A DNA stretch of 35,727 bases from Naasia sp. (GCA_025463675.1 JAODAX010000079.1:1-35727); one strand, 5' to 3'. Shown: positions 8,247-16,687, numbered from the stretch's first letter. Notes: a model not told the origin generated them from the letters alone. Numbers and translations: made by a program.

Positions 8247-11200
8247 ATGACCCTCAACGTGCTGGGTCCGCTCGACACCGGCACCGGCCCACTGAGCCCC
8301 CGGGAGCGGGTGATCCTGTCCGCGTTGATCCTGCGGCATGGCACGTCGCTCGCACCGGCCGTGCTGGCCGAGGCGTACTGGGGCGAGGCCGTTCCGAACT
8401 CGTGGGCACAGCAGGTCAAGACGTCCGTGGCGAGGATCCGCTCCCGCCTCGGCCGCGAAGTGGTGCGGACGGTCGGGTCCGCATACCTGCTCGGGGTCGA
8501 CCCCGCGACGATCGACGCCGTGCGATTCGAGCGGCTCGTGTCGACCGCGCGCCAGCACGCCCTCGGCGGAGCGCACGACCGCGCCGCCGAAACCTACCGT
8601 CGTGCGCTCGGCATGTGGCGGGGCGACGCGTATCCGGACGTGTCGTCCTGGGAGCCGGGGATCATCGAAGCGATGCGCCTCGGCGAGATCCGCGCCGGCG
8701 CCGAGGAGGAGTTGCTCGAGGAGCGCCTGCGCGGTGGTGAGGCCCGCACCGTCGTGTCCGATGCTGAACGGCTGGTGCGGGAGGCACCCCTCCGCGAAGC
8801 GCGCTGGGCGACCCTCGCACTGGCGCTGTACCGGAGCGAGCGCCAGGGCGAGGCGCTCGCCACGCTGCGCGCTGCCCGCGAGCGGCTGGCCAGCGAACTG
8901 GGCATCGACCCCGGTGGCCAGCTGCAGCGGCTGGAGACCGCGATGCTCCGTCATGACGCATCGCTCGCTGCACCGGCCCGGGTCGACCGGCCGAGCACGG
9001 AGTGCCCCTACCGCGGCCTGCGCCCGTTCGGTCCCCCCGATTCAGCGCTGTTCTTCGGACGCGACGAGGACATCGACCTGCTGGTGCGGCGGGTGCGGCC
9101 CGGTGCGGTGGTCGTCCTCGCCGGGCCGTCGGGATCCGGGAAGTCATCGGTGCTGCTCGCCGGCGTGCTGCCGCGACTCGTCGACCGAGGGCTGCCGACC
9201 GCGGTGATCCCGCCCGATGCCGCGGCGGCGGCCACGCTGCGACGGGTCGGCTCGATGCGCGGGGCCGAGACGATCGTCGTGCTAGACCAGGCTGAGGAAC
9301 TGTTCGCCGACTCCACGGGCCTCGAGGCGACGTGCAGGGCAGCTGCCGAGCATCTCGCAGGCGGCGGCTGCCTCCTCCTGACGATCCGGTCAGACTTCCT
9401 CGATCGCGCCTCGGCCCTTCCACAGATCGGCCCGGCGATCGCCCGCGGGATCGTGCTGCTCGGCCCGCTCACCGCCCGTGCGGTTCGCCAGGCCATCGAA
9501 GAGCCCGCAGTGCGGGCCGGCCTGCACTTCGAGCCCGGGCTGGTCGACACCATCCTGCGTGAATCCGACGGCCGGGCTACCACCCTGCCCCACCTGTCTC
9601 ACGCCCTTCTCGAAACCTGGCTCCGGCGCGAGGGATCCTCGCTGACGCACGAGGGGTACGCCGCGTCGGGCGGGATCGCCGGTGCGATCGCACGCTCTGC
9701 GGAAGAGGTCTTCACCGCCTGCACGTCCGACGAGCGGGAGGTCGTCCGCTCCCTGATCCTGCGCTTGATCGCGACAGACATCGAGGGCGGGGCGGTCCGG
9801 CGCCGAGCGGCGGTCGGGCCGCTCCGCTCCGACCCGGAGCGTCGCCGGGTGCTCGAGCTGCTGGTCGCGGCACGGCTCGTCACCGTCGACGGCGACAGCG
9901 TGCTCCTCTCCCATGAGGCAATCGCCTCTGCGTGGCCGCGCCTGGAGGGCTGGCTGCGGGAGGACTCGGAGGGCCAGCGCATCCTCCGGCAACTCGAGTT
10001 CGCCGCTCAGAGCTGGGCGGATGCGGGCCGGAGGGAGGAGGACCTGGCGCGCGGCGCTCGCCTGCACGCCGCGACGGAATGGGCGCAGAGTGCGGTCTCC
10101 CGGCTGGCGCCCTTGGAAGAAGAGTTCCTGACCGCATCTGCGGACCTGGCCGAGTCCGAGGTGCGACTCCTCACTGATCGCGCCTCGCGAGACCGGATCC
10201 ATCACCGGCGCCTGCGGATCGCATTCGTGGCCGTCGCGGTTCTCCTCGTCGCTGCCACGGTGGCGGGCGGTGTCGCCGTCGTCCGCGGCCGGGACGCCGC
10301 CGCAGCCGCGGAGGACCAGCGCATCGAGGCGCTCGCCGCGACGTCGCTCTCGCTCCGGAATTCCGATCGGGACCTCGCCGCCCTGCTCGCCGCCGAGGTG
10401 GCACGGCGCTGGCCGGACGACCCGCGGGCGCGATCGGCGCTGCTCGGCACGGTGACCGCCGCTGGGGGCCTGATCTCGCGGCGGGTGTTCGGTCCGGAGA
10501 CCCGGCTGAGCGGCGCCGCAATGCCCGGCACGCGCACCGCCCTCCTCGTGCGCGACATCGCGCCCGAGGCCGGCAACCGTCCCGGCCGGCCGCAACTGCT
10601 GATCGTCGATGTCGACACCGGGCGCACCGTCCGGGAGTTGGCGGCCGAACTCCCGGCATTCAGCACGCAGTACCGGCGCGACGTCGTCATCAGCGGCGAC
10701 GGCGGAACAGCGCTCGTGCAGACCCCCGACTTCCGCGTGCCGGGCGACCAGACCACCTGCTGCACGAACCACCTCGCCTTCCTCGACCTCGGAACCGGAG
10801 CGCTCCTCGCCGGCTCTGGCGTCCTCGAGAGCCGGACGGGCGGGCAGCCCGCGCTCTCGTTCGACGGCAGGACGCTGTACCTGGTGCACTCCGTCACCGG
10901 CGAGCCGCTCATCGTGGACGTCATGACGGGGGCGGTACGCGGGCTGCCGAGCGACGCCCCGTCGACCTTCGAGGGACTGGACAGCGGCTTCGCGGCTCTG
11001 GCACTGACCCACGACGGGCGCCTCCTCGTTCCGGGTGCCGAGACCGTCTCCGTGTTCGATCCGGCCGACCTGGCAGCCCTGGGGAGCTTGCCCGCGCCGC
11101 CCGGGACCACGGACTGGTCGGTCGCGGACGACCGCGCCGGCGGTGCGCTCATCTCCGGCGAGCTCGGCATCGCCCGGGTGGCCGGTTCGGGAACGCTGCT

Positions 11201-12464
11201 CTGGCACCGGAGCACCGACTCCGACCCCTGTGTAGAGGTCGAGGTAGTCGAGGCCCGGGGCGCTCTGCTGTGCCGAGGGGCATCCGGCGAGATCCGGGAG
11301 TACGACCTCGCGTCCGGGGAGCCCTCCGGCCGGGCCTATCGCACGCTGTCCGACTGGACGCAATCGCTCGACCCGCTGGAGGGCGGCGAGGAGTTCGTCA
11401 CCATCTCCCAGCGCGACGGCGCCGCACTCGCACTCTGGCGCATCGACCAGACCCCGCCGATCACCACCCCCCTCGCCGCCGGAAGGGTACTCAGCGGCGG
11501 CTTCGGCGGAGCGAGCGACGACATCGTGGTCACCGCGAATGCCGGATCCGACGGCGCGATCGGCCGGCACCGACTGTGGGATCTGCGCACCGATTCACCG
11601 GTGGGCGCCCCCTCCGACGCGATCTCCTGGCTTTCCGCGTCTGTCGTCGCTCGGTGGGACGAGCAGACCGGGTCCATCCTCGAGGATGTGACCACCGGCC
11701 GCCGCTACGAGGTGGAGCGCGCCGCCGACGACCGCGCGGACTTCCTGCTGCACGGCGGTGGCCCCGGCCGCCTGGCCTACCTCGTCGAAGACGAGCGGAT
11801 CCTGCCGTTCGATCCGTCGACCGGTGCGCGGGTGGGCGTCGCCCTGGAGCTCCCGGGGGCGCAGCTCACCTGGTATCTGACCAACCTCAGCGAGCTGCCG
11901 CAGGAGGAGGCCGTCGCCGCGACCTGGTACGACCCGGCAGCCGTCACCTCGATCACCGCGGTGCTCGACCTGCGATCGGGCACGGAAAGGGCCCGCGGGC
12001 TGGAGGACGACCATCAGACGGTCGCGACGCCCGACGGGGGGCTGCTGAGCGCGAACGCCGCCCACCTCACCCGATCGAGCGCCGGCCTGGTCGAGGAGTT
12101 CGCGCTACCGAGGTCTGGCGTCGCGCCCAACGCGATGCAGGTGGACGCTGGCGGCAGCACGCTGCTGATCTCCGCCTATGACGGCTCCGTCACCCTCTAC
12201 GACCTGGCCGACGGGCGCCGCCTGGGCGACGAGATCCGCACCGCCCCCGCCCTTCCGTCGTCGCTGCCGAGCGGCTACCTCTCTCCTGTCGGGGACCGCA
12301 TGGTCACGGCAGCGGCGGACGGGATACTCCTCTGGGATCTGCGGCTCGCAACCCTCTCCGCCGCTGCCTGCCGCCTGGCGGGGCGCGCCCTCACGGCATT
12401 GGAGTGGCGGAGCCGTTTCGGCGACGAGCCGCAGGTGGACGCCTGCGCAGGAACGCCGATCTGA
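8247..12464 (+). CDS. BTAD/SARP regulator fused to nSTAND NTPase, membrane segment and propeller
   Basis: A 1405-residue one-protein signalling system. Residues 1-90 are an OmpR/SARP winged helix (LSPRERVILSALILRHG, QQVKTSVARIRSRLG) and about 95-240 a bacterial transcriptional activation domain ending ASELGIDPGGQLQRLE. CPYRGLRPFGPPDSALFFGRD (about 252-272) is the entry block of the nSTAND1 NTPase. Walker A is GPSGSGKSS (K299) and Walker B VVLDQAEELF (D347). A single hydrophobic segment near 656-679 follows the basic HHRRLR, suggesting N-in/C-out topology. The remaining ~700 residues look like a WD40/beta-propeller and end in ACRLAGRALTALEWRSRFG, a tail seen in nSTAND-WD40 proteins. Paired cysteines (C838-C839 and others) would suit an extracytoplasmic location. 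AfsR-like proteins are soluble, so the membrane-spanning design is notable. Target genes are not proven; the divergent lipoprotein is the best candidate. Confidence 0.85.
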   Translation: MTLNVLGPLDTGTGPLSPRERVILSALILRHGTSLAPAVLAEAYWGEAVPNSWAQQVKTSVARIRSRLGREVVRTVGSAYLLGVDPATIDAVRFERLVSTARQHALGGAHDRAAETYRRALGMWRGDAYPDVSSWEPGIIEAMRLGEIRAGAEEELLEERLRGGEARTVVSDAERLVREAPLREARWATLALALYRSERQGEALATLRAARERLASELGIDPGGQLQRLETAMLRHDASLAAPARVDRPSTECPYRGLRPFGPPDSALFFGRDEDIDLLVRRVRPGAVVVLAGPSGSGKSSVLLAGVLPRLVDRGLPTAVIPPDAAAAATLRRVGSMRGAETIVVLDQAEELFADSTGLEATCRAAAEHLAGGGCLLLTIRSDFLDRASALPQIGPAIARGIVLLGPLTARAVRQAIEEPAVRAGLHFEPGLVDTILRESDGRATTLPHLSHALLETWLRREGSSLTHEGYAASGGIAGAIARSAEEVFTACTSDEREVVRSLILRLIATDIEGGAVRRRAAVGPLRSDPERRRVLELLVAARLVTVDGDSVLLSHEAIASAWPRLEGWLREDSEGQRILRQLEFAAQSWADAGRREEDLARGARLHAATEWAQSAVSRLAPLEEEFLTASADLAESEVRLLTDRASRDRIHHRRLRIAFVAVAVLLVAATVAGGVAVVRGRDAAAAAEDQRIEALAATSLSLRNSDRDLAALLAAEVARRWPDDPRARSALLGTVTAAGGLISRRVFGPETRLSGAAMPGTRTALLVRDIAPEAGNRPGRPQLLIVDVDTGRTVRELAAELPAFSTQYRRDVVISGDGGTALVQTPDFRVPGDQTTCCTNHLAFLDLGTGALLAGSGVLESRTGGQPALSFDGRTLYLVHSVTGEPLIVDVMTGAVRGLPSDAPSTFEGLDSGFAALALTHDGRLLVPGAETVSVFDPADLAALGSLPAPPGTTDWSVADDRAGGALISGELGIARVAGSGTLLWHRSTDSDPCVEVEVVEARGALLCRGASGEIREYDLASGEPSGRAYRTLSDWTQSLDPLEGGEEFVTISQRDGAALALWRIDQTPPITTPLAAGRVLSGGFGGASDDIVVTANAGSDGAIGRHRLWDLRTDSPVGAPSDAISWLSASVVARWDEQTGSILEDVTTGRRYEVERAADDRADFLLHGGGPGRLAYLVEDERILPFDPSTGARVGVALELPGAQLTWYLTNLSELPQEEAVAATWYDPAAVTSITAVLDLRSGTERARGLEDDHQTVATPDGGLLSANAAHLTRSSAGLVEEFALPRSGVAPNAMQVDAGGSTLLISAYDGSVTLYDLADGRRLGDEIRTAPALPSSLPSGYLSPVGDRMVTAAADGILLWDLRLATLSAAACRLAGRALTALEWRSRFGDEPQVDACAGTPI

Positions 12465-12535
12465 CCGGCGTCAAGGTCGGGCGTGCGCATTCGCTCGGGC
12501 TTATCATCGGCGAACCGGCGCCTCGCGCGCCGCTG

Positions 12536-12590
12536 TTGCGGCGGACACGACCGCAACCTATAGTCGCCGTGTGTGGCATCGTTGCCACAC
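12536..12590 (+). promoter_or_regulatory. Promoter and LacI-family operator of the permease operon
   Basis: TTGCGG (12536-12541) and TATAGT (12559-12564) have an ideal 17-base spacer. Directly downstream lies GTGTGGCATCGTTGCCACAC (12571-12590), a 20-bp palindrome with one mismatched pair and a central CpG, typical of LacI/GalR operators. It would cover the transcription start, so sugar-dependent repression is likely. This is the clearest regulatory site of the window. Confidence 0.72.
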
Positions 12591-12633
12591 GCGGGCTACC
12601 GGAGCCGCTGGCGTCTTCCGGGAAGGGATGACG

Positions 12634-12699
12634 ATGAACCCGACACCGCTGCAGTCCAACCGGCTGACCTTCGCCGGCGCGCAGGAGGACCGGCCGTGA
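12634..12699 (+). CDS. 21-residue ORF coupled to the permease gene (possible leader peptide)
   Basis: A 21-codon ORF, ATG to TGA, encoding MNPTPLQSNRLTFAGAQEDR plus a final proline. A purine-rich GGAAGGG stands six bases before the ATG. Its TGA overlaps the GTG start of the permease gene (GTGA), and the permease Shine-Dalgarno AGGAGG lies inside its last codons. Translation of this ORF would therefore control access to the permease start. There is no run of one amino acid, so amino-acid attenuation is not suggested. It could equally be chance; expression is unproven. Confidence 0.4.
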   Translation: MNPTPLQSNRLTFAGAQEDRP

Positions 12700-13685
12700 C
12701 CGCGCTGGCCGACCCGACCGCCACCAGCGAACTCGCCGGCGCTGTGAAGCGGCCCAAGGGCGAGCCGAAGGTGCCGCGACAGAAGGTCAAGTACAACCGG
12801 CGGGAAGCCATCGCCGGCTACATGTTCATCGCACCCTGGATCGTCGGCTTCCTCATCTTCACGCTCGGCGCGATGATCTACAGCCTCGTCATCTCCTTCA
12901 GCCGGTACAACCTCGCCACCGACACGGCCACCCCCGTCGGCATCGCCAACTACGAGCTGCTGTTCGAAGACCCGCGCGTCATGCTCGCGCTCGGCAACAC
13001 CCTGTTCTTCGCGATCATGGCGGTGCCGCTCGAGATCGCCTTCGCACTGTTCCTCGCCATGCTGCTCAACCGGGTCGGCCGCGGGGCCGGGCTGTTCCGC
13101 ACCCTCTACTACCTGCCAAAGATGACGCCGTCGGTCGCCGCCGCATCGGTGTTCCTGCTGCTGCTCAACGGCAACTACGGCGCCATCAACCGCGGGCTCG
13201 CCGCGATCGGCGTCCAGGGTCCGCAGTGGCTGACCGACCCGAACTGGGTGAAGCCCTCCATCGTGCTGATGACACTCTGGGGCGTGTCGGGCACGATGAT
13301 CATCTTCCTCGCGGCGCTGAAGAACGTGCCGCGCGACCTGTACGAGGTCGCCTCGCTCGATGGTGCCGGCAAAGTGCGACAGTTCTTCACGATCACCGTC
13401 CCGATGATCTCGGGCACCATCTTCTTCAACCTCCTCGTGCTCACCATCGCCGCACTGCAGGTCTTCGATCAGGCCTTCCTACTGTTCTGGAGGAACCAGG
13501 CGAACGCGTCGCCCGAGGCGTCCCTCTTCTACGCGGTGTATCTGTTCCAGCAGGCGTTCCGGAACTTCAACTTCGGGTTCGCCGCGGCCATGGCGTGGCT
13601 GATCTTCCTGATCATCATGATCATCACGTTCATCCAGGTGAAGTTCGGCAACCGGTTCGTGTACTACGAAGGGGACAAGGACTGA
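12696..13685 (+). CDS. CUT1 sugar ABC transporter permease (MalF/UgpA-like)
   Basis: 329-residue inner-membrane permease of a carbohydrate importer. It has six predicted membrane segments starting at IAGYMFIAPWIVGFLIFTLGAM, the family's first helix. The EAA loop YEVASLDGAGKVRQFFTITVPMI contacts the ATPase. I chose GTG at 12696 because AGGAGG lies seven bases upstream; a longer frame from 12573 has no such signal and no homologous-looking extension. It overlaps the next permease gene by one base (TGATG). No ATPase gene is present, so a shared MsiK-type ATPase elsewhere probably energises the system, as is usual for actinobacterial CUT1 importers. The binding-protein gene lies on the opposite strand downstream. 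Confidence 0.9.
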   Translation: MTALADPTATSELAGAVKRPKGEPKVPRQKVKYNRREAIAGYMFIAPWIVGFLIFTLGAMIYSLVISFSRYNLATDTATPVGIANYELLFEDPRVMLALGNTLFFAIMAVPLEIAFALFLAMLLNRVGRGAGLFRTLYYLPKMTPSVAAASVFLLLLNGNYGAINRGLAAIGVQGPQWLTDPNWVKPSIVLMTLWGVSGTMIIFLAALKNVPRDLYEVASLDGAGKVRQFFTITVPMISGTIFFNLLVLTIAALQVFDQAFLLFWRNQANASPEASLFYAVYLFQQAFRNFNFGFAAAMAWLIFLIIMIITFIQVKFGNRFVYYEGDKD

Positions 13686-14656
13686 TGAGCACGACGATCG
13701 GCACCAGCAACGCCACCGTCGATCCCCGAGTCCAGGCGATCGGGGTCGAGGAGACCGGCGGGCGTCCCACGAAGGACGTGGAGTCCCGCCCAGCCGGCAG
13801 CAAAACGAACCCCATCGCCTCCGCCATCGGCAAGACCGCCATCTGGGTCCTCCTGGTGGGCTTCGCCTTCGCCTTCCTCTACCCGTTCCTCTGGCTCCTG
13901 TCCGCGAGCTTCAAGCCCCGCGGCGAGGTGTTCGACAACCGGCTCATCCCGCAGACGTTCAACCCGCAGAACTATGCGGAGGTCTGGGAGAAGCTGCCGC
14001 TGCTCAGTTGGATGGGCAACAGCATCCTCATCGCCGTGCTCGCCGCCGGGCTGGTCACGCTGTCGAGCTCGGTCGTGGCGTTCGGCTTCGCCTACTTCAA
14101 GTTCCCGGGACGGAACCTGCTGTTCGGCCTCATCCTCGCCACGATGATGCTGCCCGGCGCCGTGACCCTCATCCCCACCTACCTGATCTGGAACAACTTC
14201 GGCCTGGTAGGCACGAACGTGCCGCTCTGGGCGGCGAACCTGTTCGGCAGCGCCTTCTACATCTTCCTGCAGCGGCAGTTCTTTCTCGGGCTGCCGAGGG
14301 AGCTATTCGAGGCCGCCCGCATGGACGGCGCGAGCTACTGGGGGCTGTTCTGGCGGATCGCAGCACCGCTGTCGGTGCCGTCGTTCATCATCGTGTTCAT
14401 CTTCGAGTTCCAGGCCAGCTGGAACAACCTGCAGGCGCCGCTCATCTATCTGAACACCGGTGGCATCGAGAGCTTCACGGTGCCGCTCGGCATCTCCTAC
14501 GCGATGACCGCCTTCAGCCCCGGCAACGGCGGCCAGGGCGACTACCAGTGGGTGATGGTGGCGGCGCTTCTCGTGACGCTTCCGATGCTCATCCTGTTCG
14601 CGTTCGGCCAGCGGTACTTCATCGAAGGCATCGCAACCCAGGGCCGCAAGGGCTAG
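13685..14656 (+). CDS. CUT1 sugar ABC transporter permease (MalG/UgpE-like)
   Basis: 323-residue second permease of the importer. A polar N-terminus of about 50 residues precedes the membrane segment TAIWVLLVGFAFAFLYPFLWLL. LSASFKPRGEVF is a characteristic block of the MalG group, and the EAA loop reads FEAARMDGASYWGLFWRIAAPL. The ATG overlaps the stop of the preceding permease gene, so they are translationally coupled. It forms the membrane channel together with that upstream permease. A hairpin terminator candidate follows at 14682-14712. The transported sugar is unknown; the neighbouring GH38-like enzyme hints at a mannoside or another alpha-linked glycan breakdown product. Confidence 0.9.
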   Translation: MSTTIGTSNATVDPRVQAIGVEETGGRPTKDVESRPAGSKTNPIASAIGKTAIWVLLVGFAFAFLYPFLWLLSASFKPRGEVFDNRLIPQTFNPQNYAEVWEKLPLLSWMGNSILIAVLAAGLVTLSSSVVAFGFAYFKFPGRNLLFGLILATMMLPGAVTLIPTYLIWNNFGLVGTNVPLWAANLFGSAFYIFLQRQFFLGLPRELFEAARMDGASYWGLFWRIAAPLSVPSFIIVFIFEFQASWNNLQAPLIYLNTGGIESFTVPLGISYAMTAFSPGNGGQGDYQWVMVAALLVTLPMLILFAFGQRYFIEGIATQGRKG

Positions 14657-14681
14657 GCCCGGCTCGGCTTCGGAACGGCGG

Positions 14682-14712
14682 GAGGGACCCCCGGCTTCGG
14701 CCGGGGTCCCTC
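14682..14712 (+). terminator. Hairpin terminator candidate after the permease operon
   Basis: GGGACCCCCGGC, TTCG loop, GCCGGGGTCCC: an 11-bp GC-rich stem with a single bulged C and a UUCG-type tetraloop, 25 bases after the permease stop. No U-tract follows, which is common for actinobacterial terminators. Confidence 0.55.
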
Positions 14713-15041
14713 GCCGGTGGCGCGTACAGTCGATCCCATCGAGCGCGGTGCGAGGCGCCGAGCGCAGCGTGTGCACCTACCGCGCTCGGTGCCTCGTACC
14801 GCGCAGAGTCGTGGACGCACCGCGCTCGACGAGGAGGTGCGCGGCGGGCGGAGGGCATGCCGCGCGGGCTGGGCGCACGCCACGCGGTGCGAGCGGCCAC
14901 ACGCGGTCCGTAAGCGCACCGCTCAACGCCCACCTCAACGCCCCATGCACCGCGGGAGCCACGCACCCACCGCTCGATACGGCTCGACGATCCGCTCGAG
15001 CGAAGCACCCCCTACCACCCGGCGAAGCCCCCGACGCAACG
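14713..15041. other. 329-base noncoding gap with inverted GC-rich repeats
   Basis: No convincing gene lies between the convergent permease and binding-protein genes. Open frames here exist in all directions and look like GC-rich chance frames. The gap holds a 23-bp-arm hairpin (14743-14804, listed separately). It also has CGCACCGCG near 14815 and its complement CGCGGTGCG near 14882. CGCGGTGCGAG is shared by the hairpin arm and the 14882 copy. It could be a decayed intergenic repeat element. Confidence 0.4.
14743..14804 (+). repeat. Long imperfect hairpin, 23-bp arms, 16-base loop
   Basis: The left arm 14743-14765 and right arm 14782-14804 pair over 23 positions with two non-Watson-Crick pairs. 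Both mismatches are G opposite T on the plus strand, so an RNA read rightwards would keep them as G-U pairs. The loop is 16 bases. It lies between two convergent operons and may be a REP-like element or a structured 3' end. Confidence 0.6.
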
Positions 15042-15044
15042 CCA

Positions 15045-15076
15045 AAGGGCGGCCCTCCCGGAGGAGGACCGCCCTT
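15045..15076 (-). terminator. Hairpin terminator candidate of the binding-protein gene
   Basis: AAGGGCGG (15045-15052) pairs with CCGCCCTT (15069-15076) and the interior CCTCC with GGAGG, giving a strong stem 18 bases after the stop of the leftward binding-protein gene. On the minus strand a short UUU follows. It probably ends that transcript. Confidence 0.6.
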
Positions 15077-15093
15077 CTGCTAAGCGCCAGAGG

Positions 15094-16470
15094 CTACTGA
15101 CCGGCCGCCTGCTCCCAGGCCCGCATGGCTGCGTCCTGGGCATCGGTGAGCGCCTCTTCCGAGGACTTCTCACCGTTGAGCGCGGCCACGACGGCCGTCT
15201 GCAGGTTGGTGTCGATCTCGAGGCCGGCGGCGGACGAGCCGTACGACTTGCCCTCGCTCGCGACCTGGTAGAACGTGTCGATCACCTGGTCGAAGCCCGC
15301 GTTGCCGGTCGGCACCACGAACGCCTCGCGGATCGCCTCGTCGGCCGACGGCGAACCCGTGAAGAGACCGGTGTTCATGCGGTTCGGGTCCGGGTCCTCC
15401 TCGATGGTCGTCGCACGGGCATCGCCGGCTGCCATCCACGCGTCATCCGACGTGAGGTTGAGCGCCCAGGCGCACGCAGCGGCCGGGTTCTCGGCGCCGA
15501 CCGGGATCACGAAGGCGGTGCCGCTCGCGACCGTGAACGGGTTGCCGTCCTGGTCCTTGAACGGAACGGCGTTGATCGTGATGTTCGCCTGCGTCGCGGC
15601 GAGCACGTTGGGGTACCACTGGGCGTAGATGCCCGCAGCGACCTGGTCCTTCACGTACTGGTTCTCGGCGCCGAACATGTCGAAGGTGTCGATGAAGCTC
15701 TTCATCTTCGCGTAGCCGCCCTGTGCGTCGGTGAGCTCCTTGAGGAAGTCGAGCGTCTCCACGTTGGCCGGGTCGTCGAGCGTGGGCTTGCCCTCGTCGT
15801 CGATCAGGCTACCGCCGTTGCCGAGGAACCAGAGGCCCGCGAGCGCCGGCAGGTCGGGGAAGAGGCCAAGGGTCGACGGGTTGCCACCCGACTCCTTGTA
15901 GAGCGCAGACACCTGGGCGACGAGGCCAGCGTGGTCGGACGTGTCGATGTCCTCCGGCGCGAGGCCGGCGGCCTCGAGCAGGCGGGTGTTCGTGATGATG
16001 GCCGGGGGCTGGTAGAACTGCGGCACCGCGTAGACCTGGTCGTCGTAGGTGACGTCGGCCATCACGTGCTCGTACCAGTGGTCCTCGTCGACATCGTTCT
16101 CGGCGAGGCACTCGTCGAGCGGCTGGATGAGGCCCTGCGCGGCGAAGGTGCCGACGTAGCGCGAGCTCATCTGCACGATGTCGGGGACGTTGCCCGATGC
16201 GGTCGCCGCCGTGAACTTCTGGGCGTCGAACGCGGTCGCCTCGATCTCGATCTCAACGTCGGAGAGCTGCTCAGCCGCGAAGTCGAGGCGGGCCTGGCCC
16301 ACGTCGTCCGCGTTCTCGAAGCCCCATGCGTTGAGTGTGCCGGTGGGCGCCTGCGAGAAGTCCGCCTCCGTGCCGCCGCCTCCGCCGCCGCCACCGCCGC
16401 CGCAGGCGGTGAGCGCCGCGATGGAGACCGCGGCCGTGGTGACGAGGAGGATCCTCTGCCTCTTCTTCAT
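15094..16470 (-). CDS. Sugar ABC transporter substrate-binding lipoprotein
   Basis: 458-residue extracytoplasmic solute-binding protein, family 1 (CUT1 importers). It has a lipoprotein signal peptide: MKKRQR, a hydrophobic core, and the lipobox LTAC with C23. The cysteine is followed by ten glycines in a row, a flexible linker longer than most. Mature-domain features include FTAATASGNVPDIVQMSSRYVGTFAAQG and GTAFVIPVGAENPAAACAWALNL. I chose ATG 16470 (AAGGGA upstream, directly before the signal peptide) over an in-frame upstream ATG at 16632. It is convergent with the two permease genes instead of sitting in their operon, but both promoters carry similar LacI-type operators, so they probably work together. 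The ligand is unknown. Confidence 0.9.
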   Translation of the reverse strand: MKKRQRILLVTTAAVSIAALTACGGGGGGGGGGTEADFSQAPTGTLNAWGFENADDVGQARLDFAAEQLSDVEIEIEATAFDAQKFTAATASGNVPDIVQMSSRYVGTFAAQGLIQPLDECLAENDVDEDHWYEHVMADVTYDDQVYAVPQFYQPPAIITNTRLLEAAGLAPEDIDTSDHAGLVAQVSALYKESGGNPSTLGLFPDLPALAGLWFLGNGGSLIDDEGKPTLDDPANVETLDFLKELTDAQGGYAKMKSFIDTFDMFGAENQYVKDQVAAGIYAQWYPNVLAATQANITINAVPFKDQDGNPFTVASGTAFVIPVGAENPAAACAWALNLTSDDAWMAAGDARATTIEEDPDPNRMNTGLFTGSPSADEAIREAFVVPTGNAGFDQVIDTFYQVASEGKSYGSSAAGLEIDTNLQTAVVAALNGEKSSEEALTDAQDAAMRAWEQAAGQ

Positions 16471-16540
16471 TGAAATCCCTTCACACGAGAGCCGCGAGGG
16501 CACCGTCGCGCCTCGCGGGCGGTCGGACTCCCACACAGTC

Positions 16541-16588
16541 TGGAATCCTTCCCAGGTGCAGTATGACCTGGGAGAGGTGCACTGACAA
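16541..16588 (-). promoter_or_regulatory. Promoter and operator region of the binding-protein gene
   Basis: On the minus strand TTGTCA (plus 16583-16588) and CATACT (plus 16560-16565) are 17 bases apart. Two elements overlap the -10 and start. One is the inverted repeat TCCCAGGT / ACCTGGGA (16550-16573). The other is TGGAATCCTTCCCA (16541-16554), which matches 12 of 14 bases of the site at 5622-5635. The position agrees with repression by the same LacI-type regulator as the other sugar genes. Confidence 0.6.
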
Positions 16589-16639
16589 GGTGACCCCGCG
16601 GAGGTGCGCGCAAATCGTGATAATCGCGCCACTTTTGTC

Positions 16640-16687
16640 TTGTCCGAACTTCGCCGCGGCGGCTATCGTCGTCTGGGAACGTTCTCA
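16640..16687 (+). promoter_or_regulatory. Promoter and LacI-type operator of the GH38-like gene
   Basis: TTGTCC (16640-16645) and TATCGT (16664-16669) have an 18-base spacer. TGGGAACGTTCTCA (16674-16687), a near-palindrome around GAACGTTC, overlaps the expected start. The 28-base distance from the operator to the GTG leaves room for the AAAGGAG ribosome site. Confidence 0.62.

Noticed and set aside
14713-15041. Small genes in the gap between the convergent sugar genes
   Set aside because: Several open frames overlap in all directions, but none has a ribosome site with a plausible protein; the hairpin repeats explain the sequence better.
16378-16402. CCG-rich run as a simple-sequence repeat or phase-variable tract
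   Set aside because: It encodes ten glycines after the lipobox cysteine of the binding protein. As triplets it would not shift the frame; it is best seen as a flexible linker.
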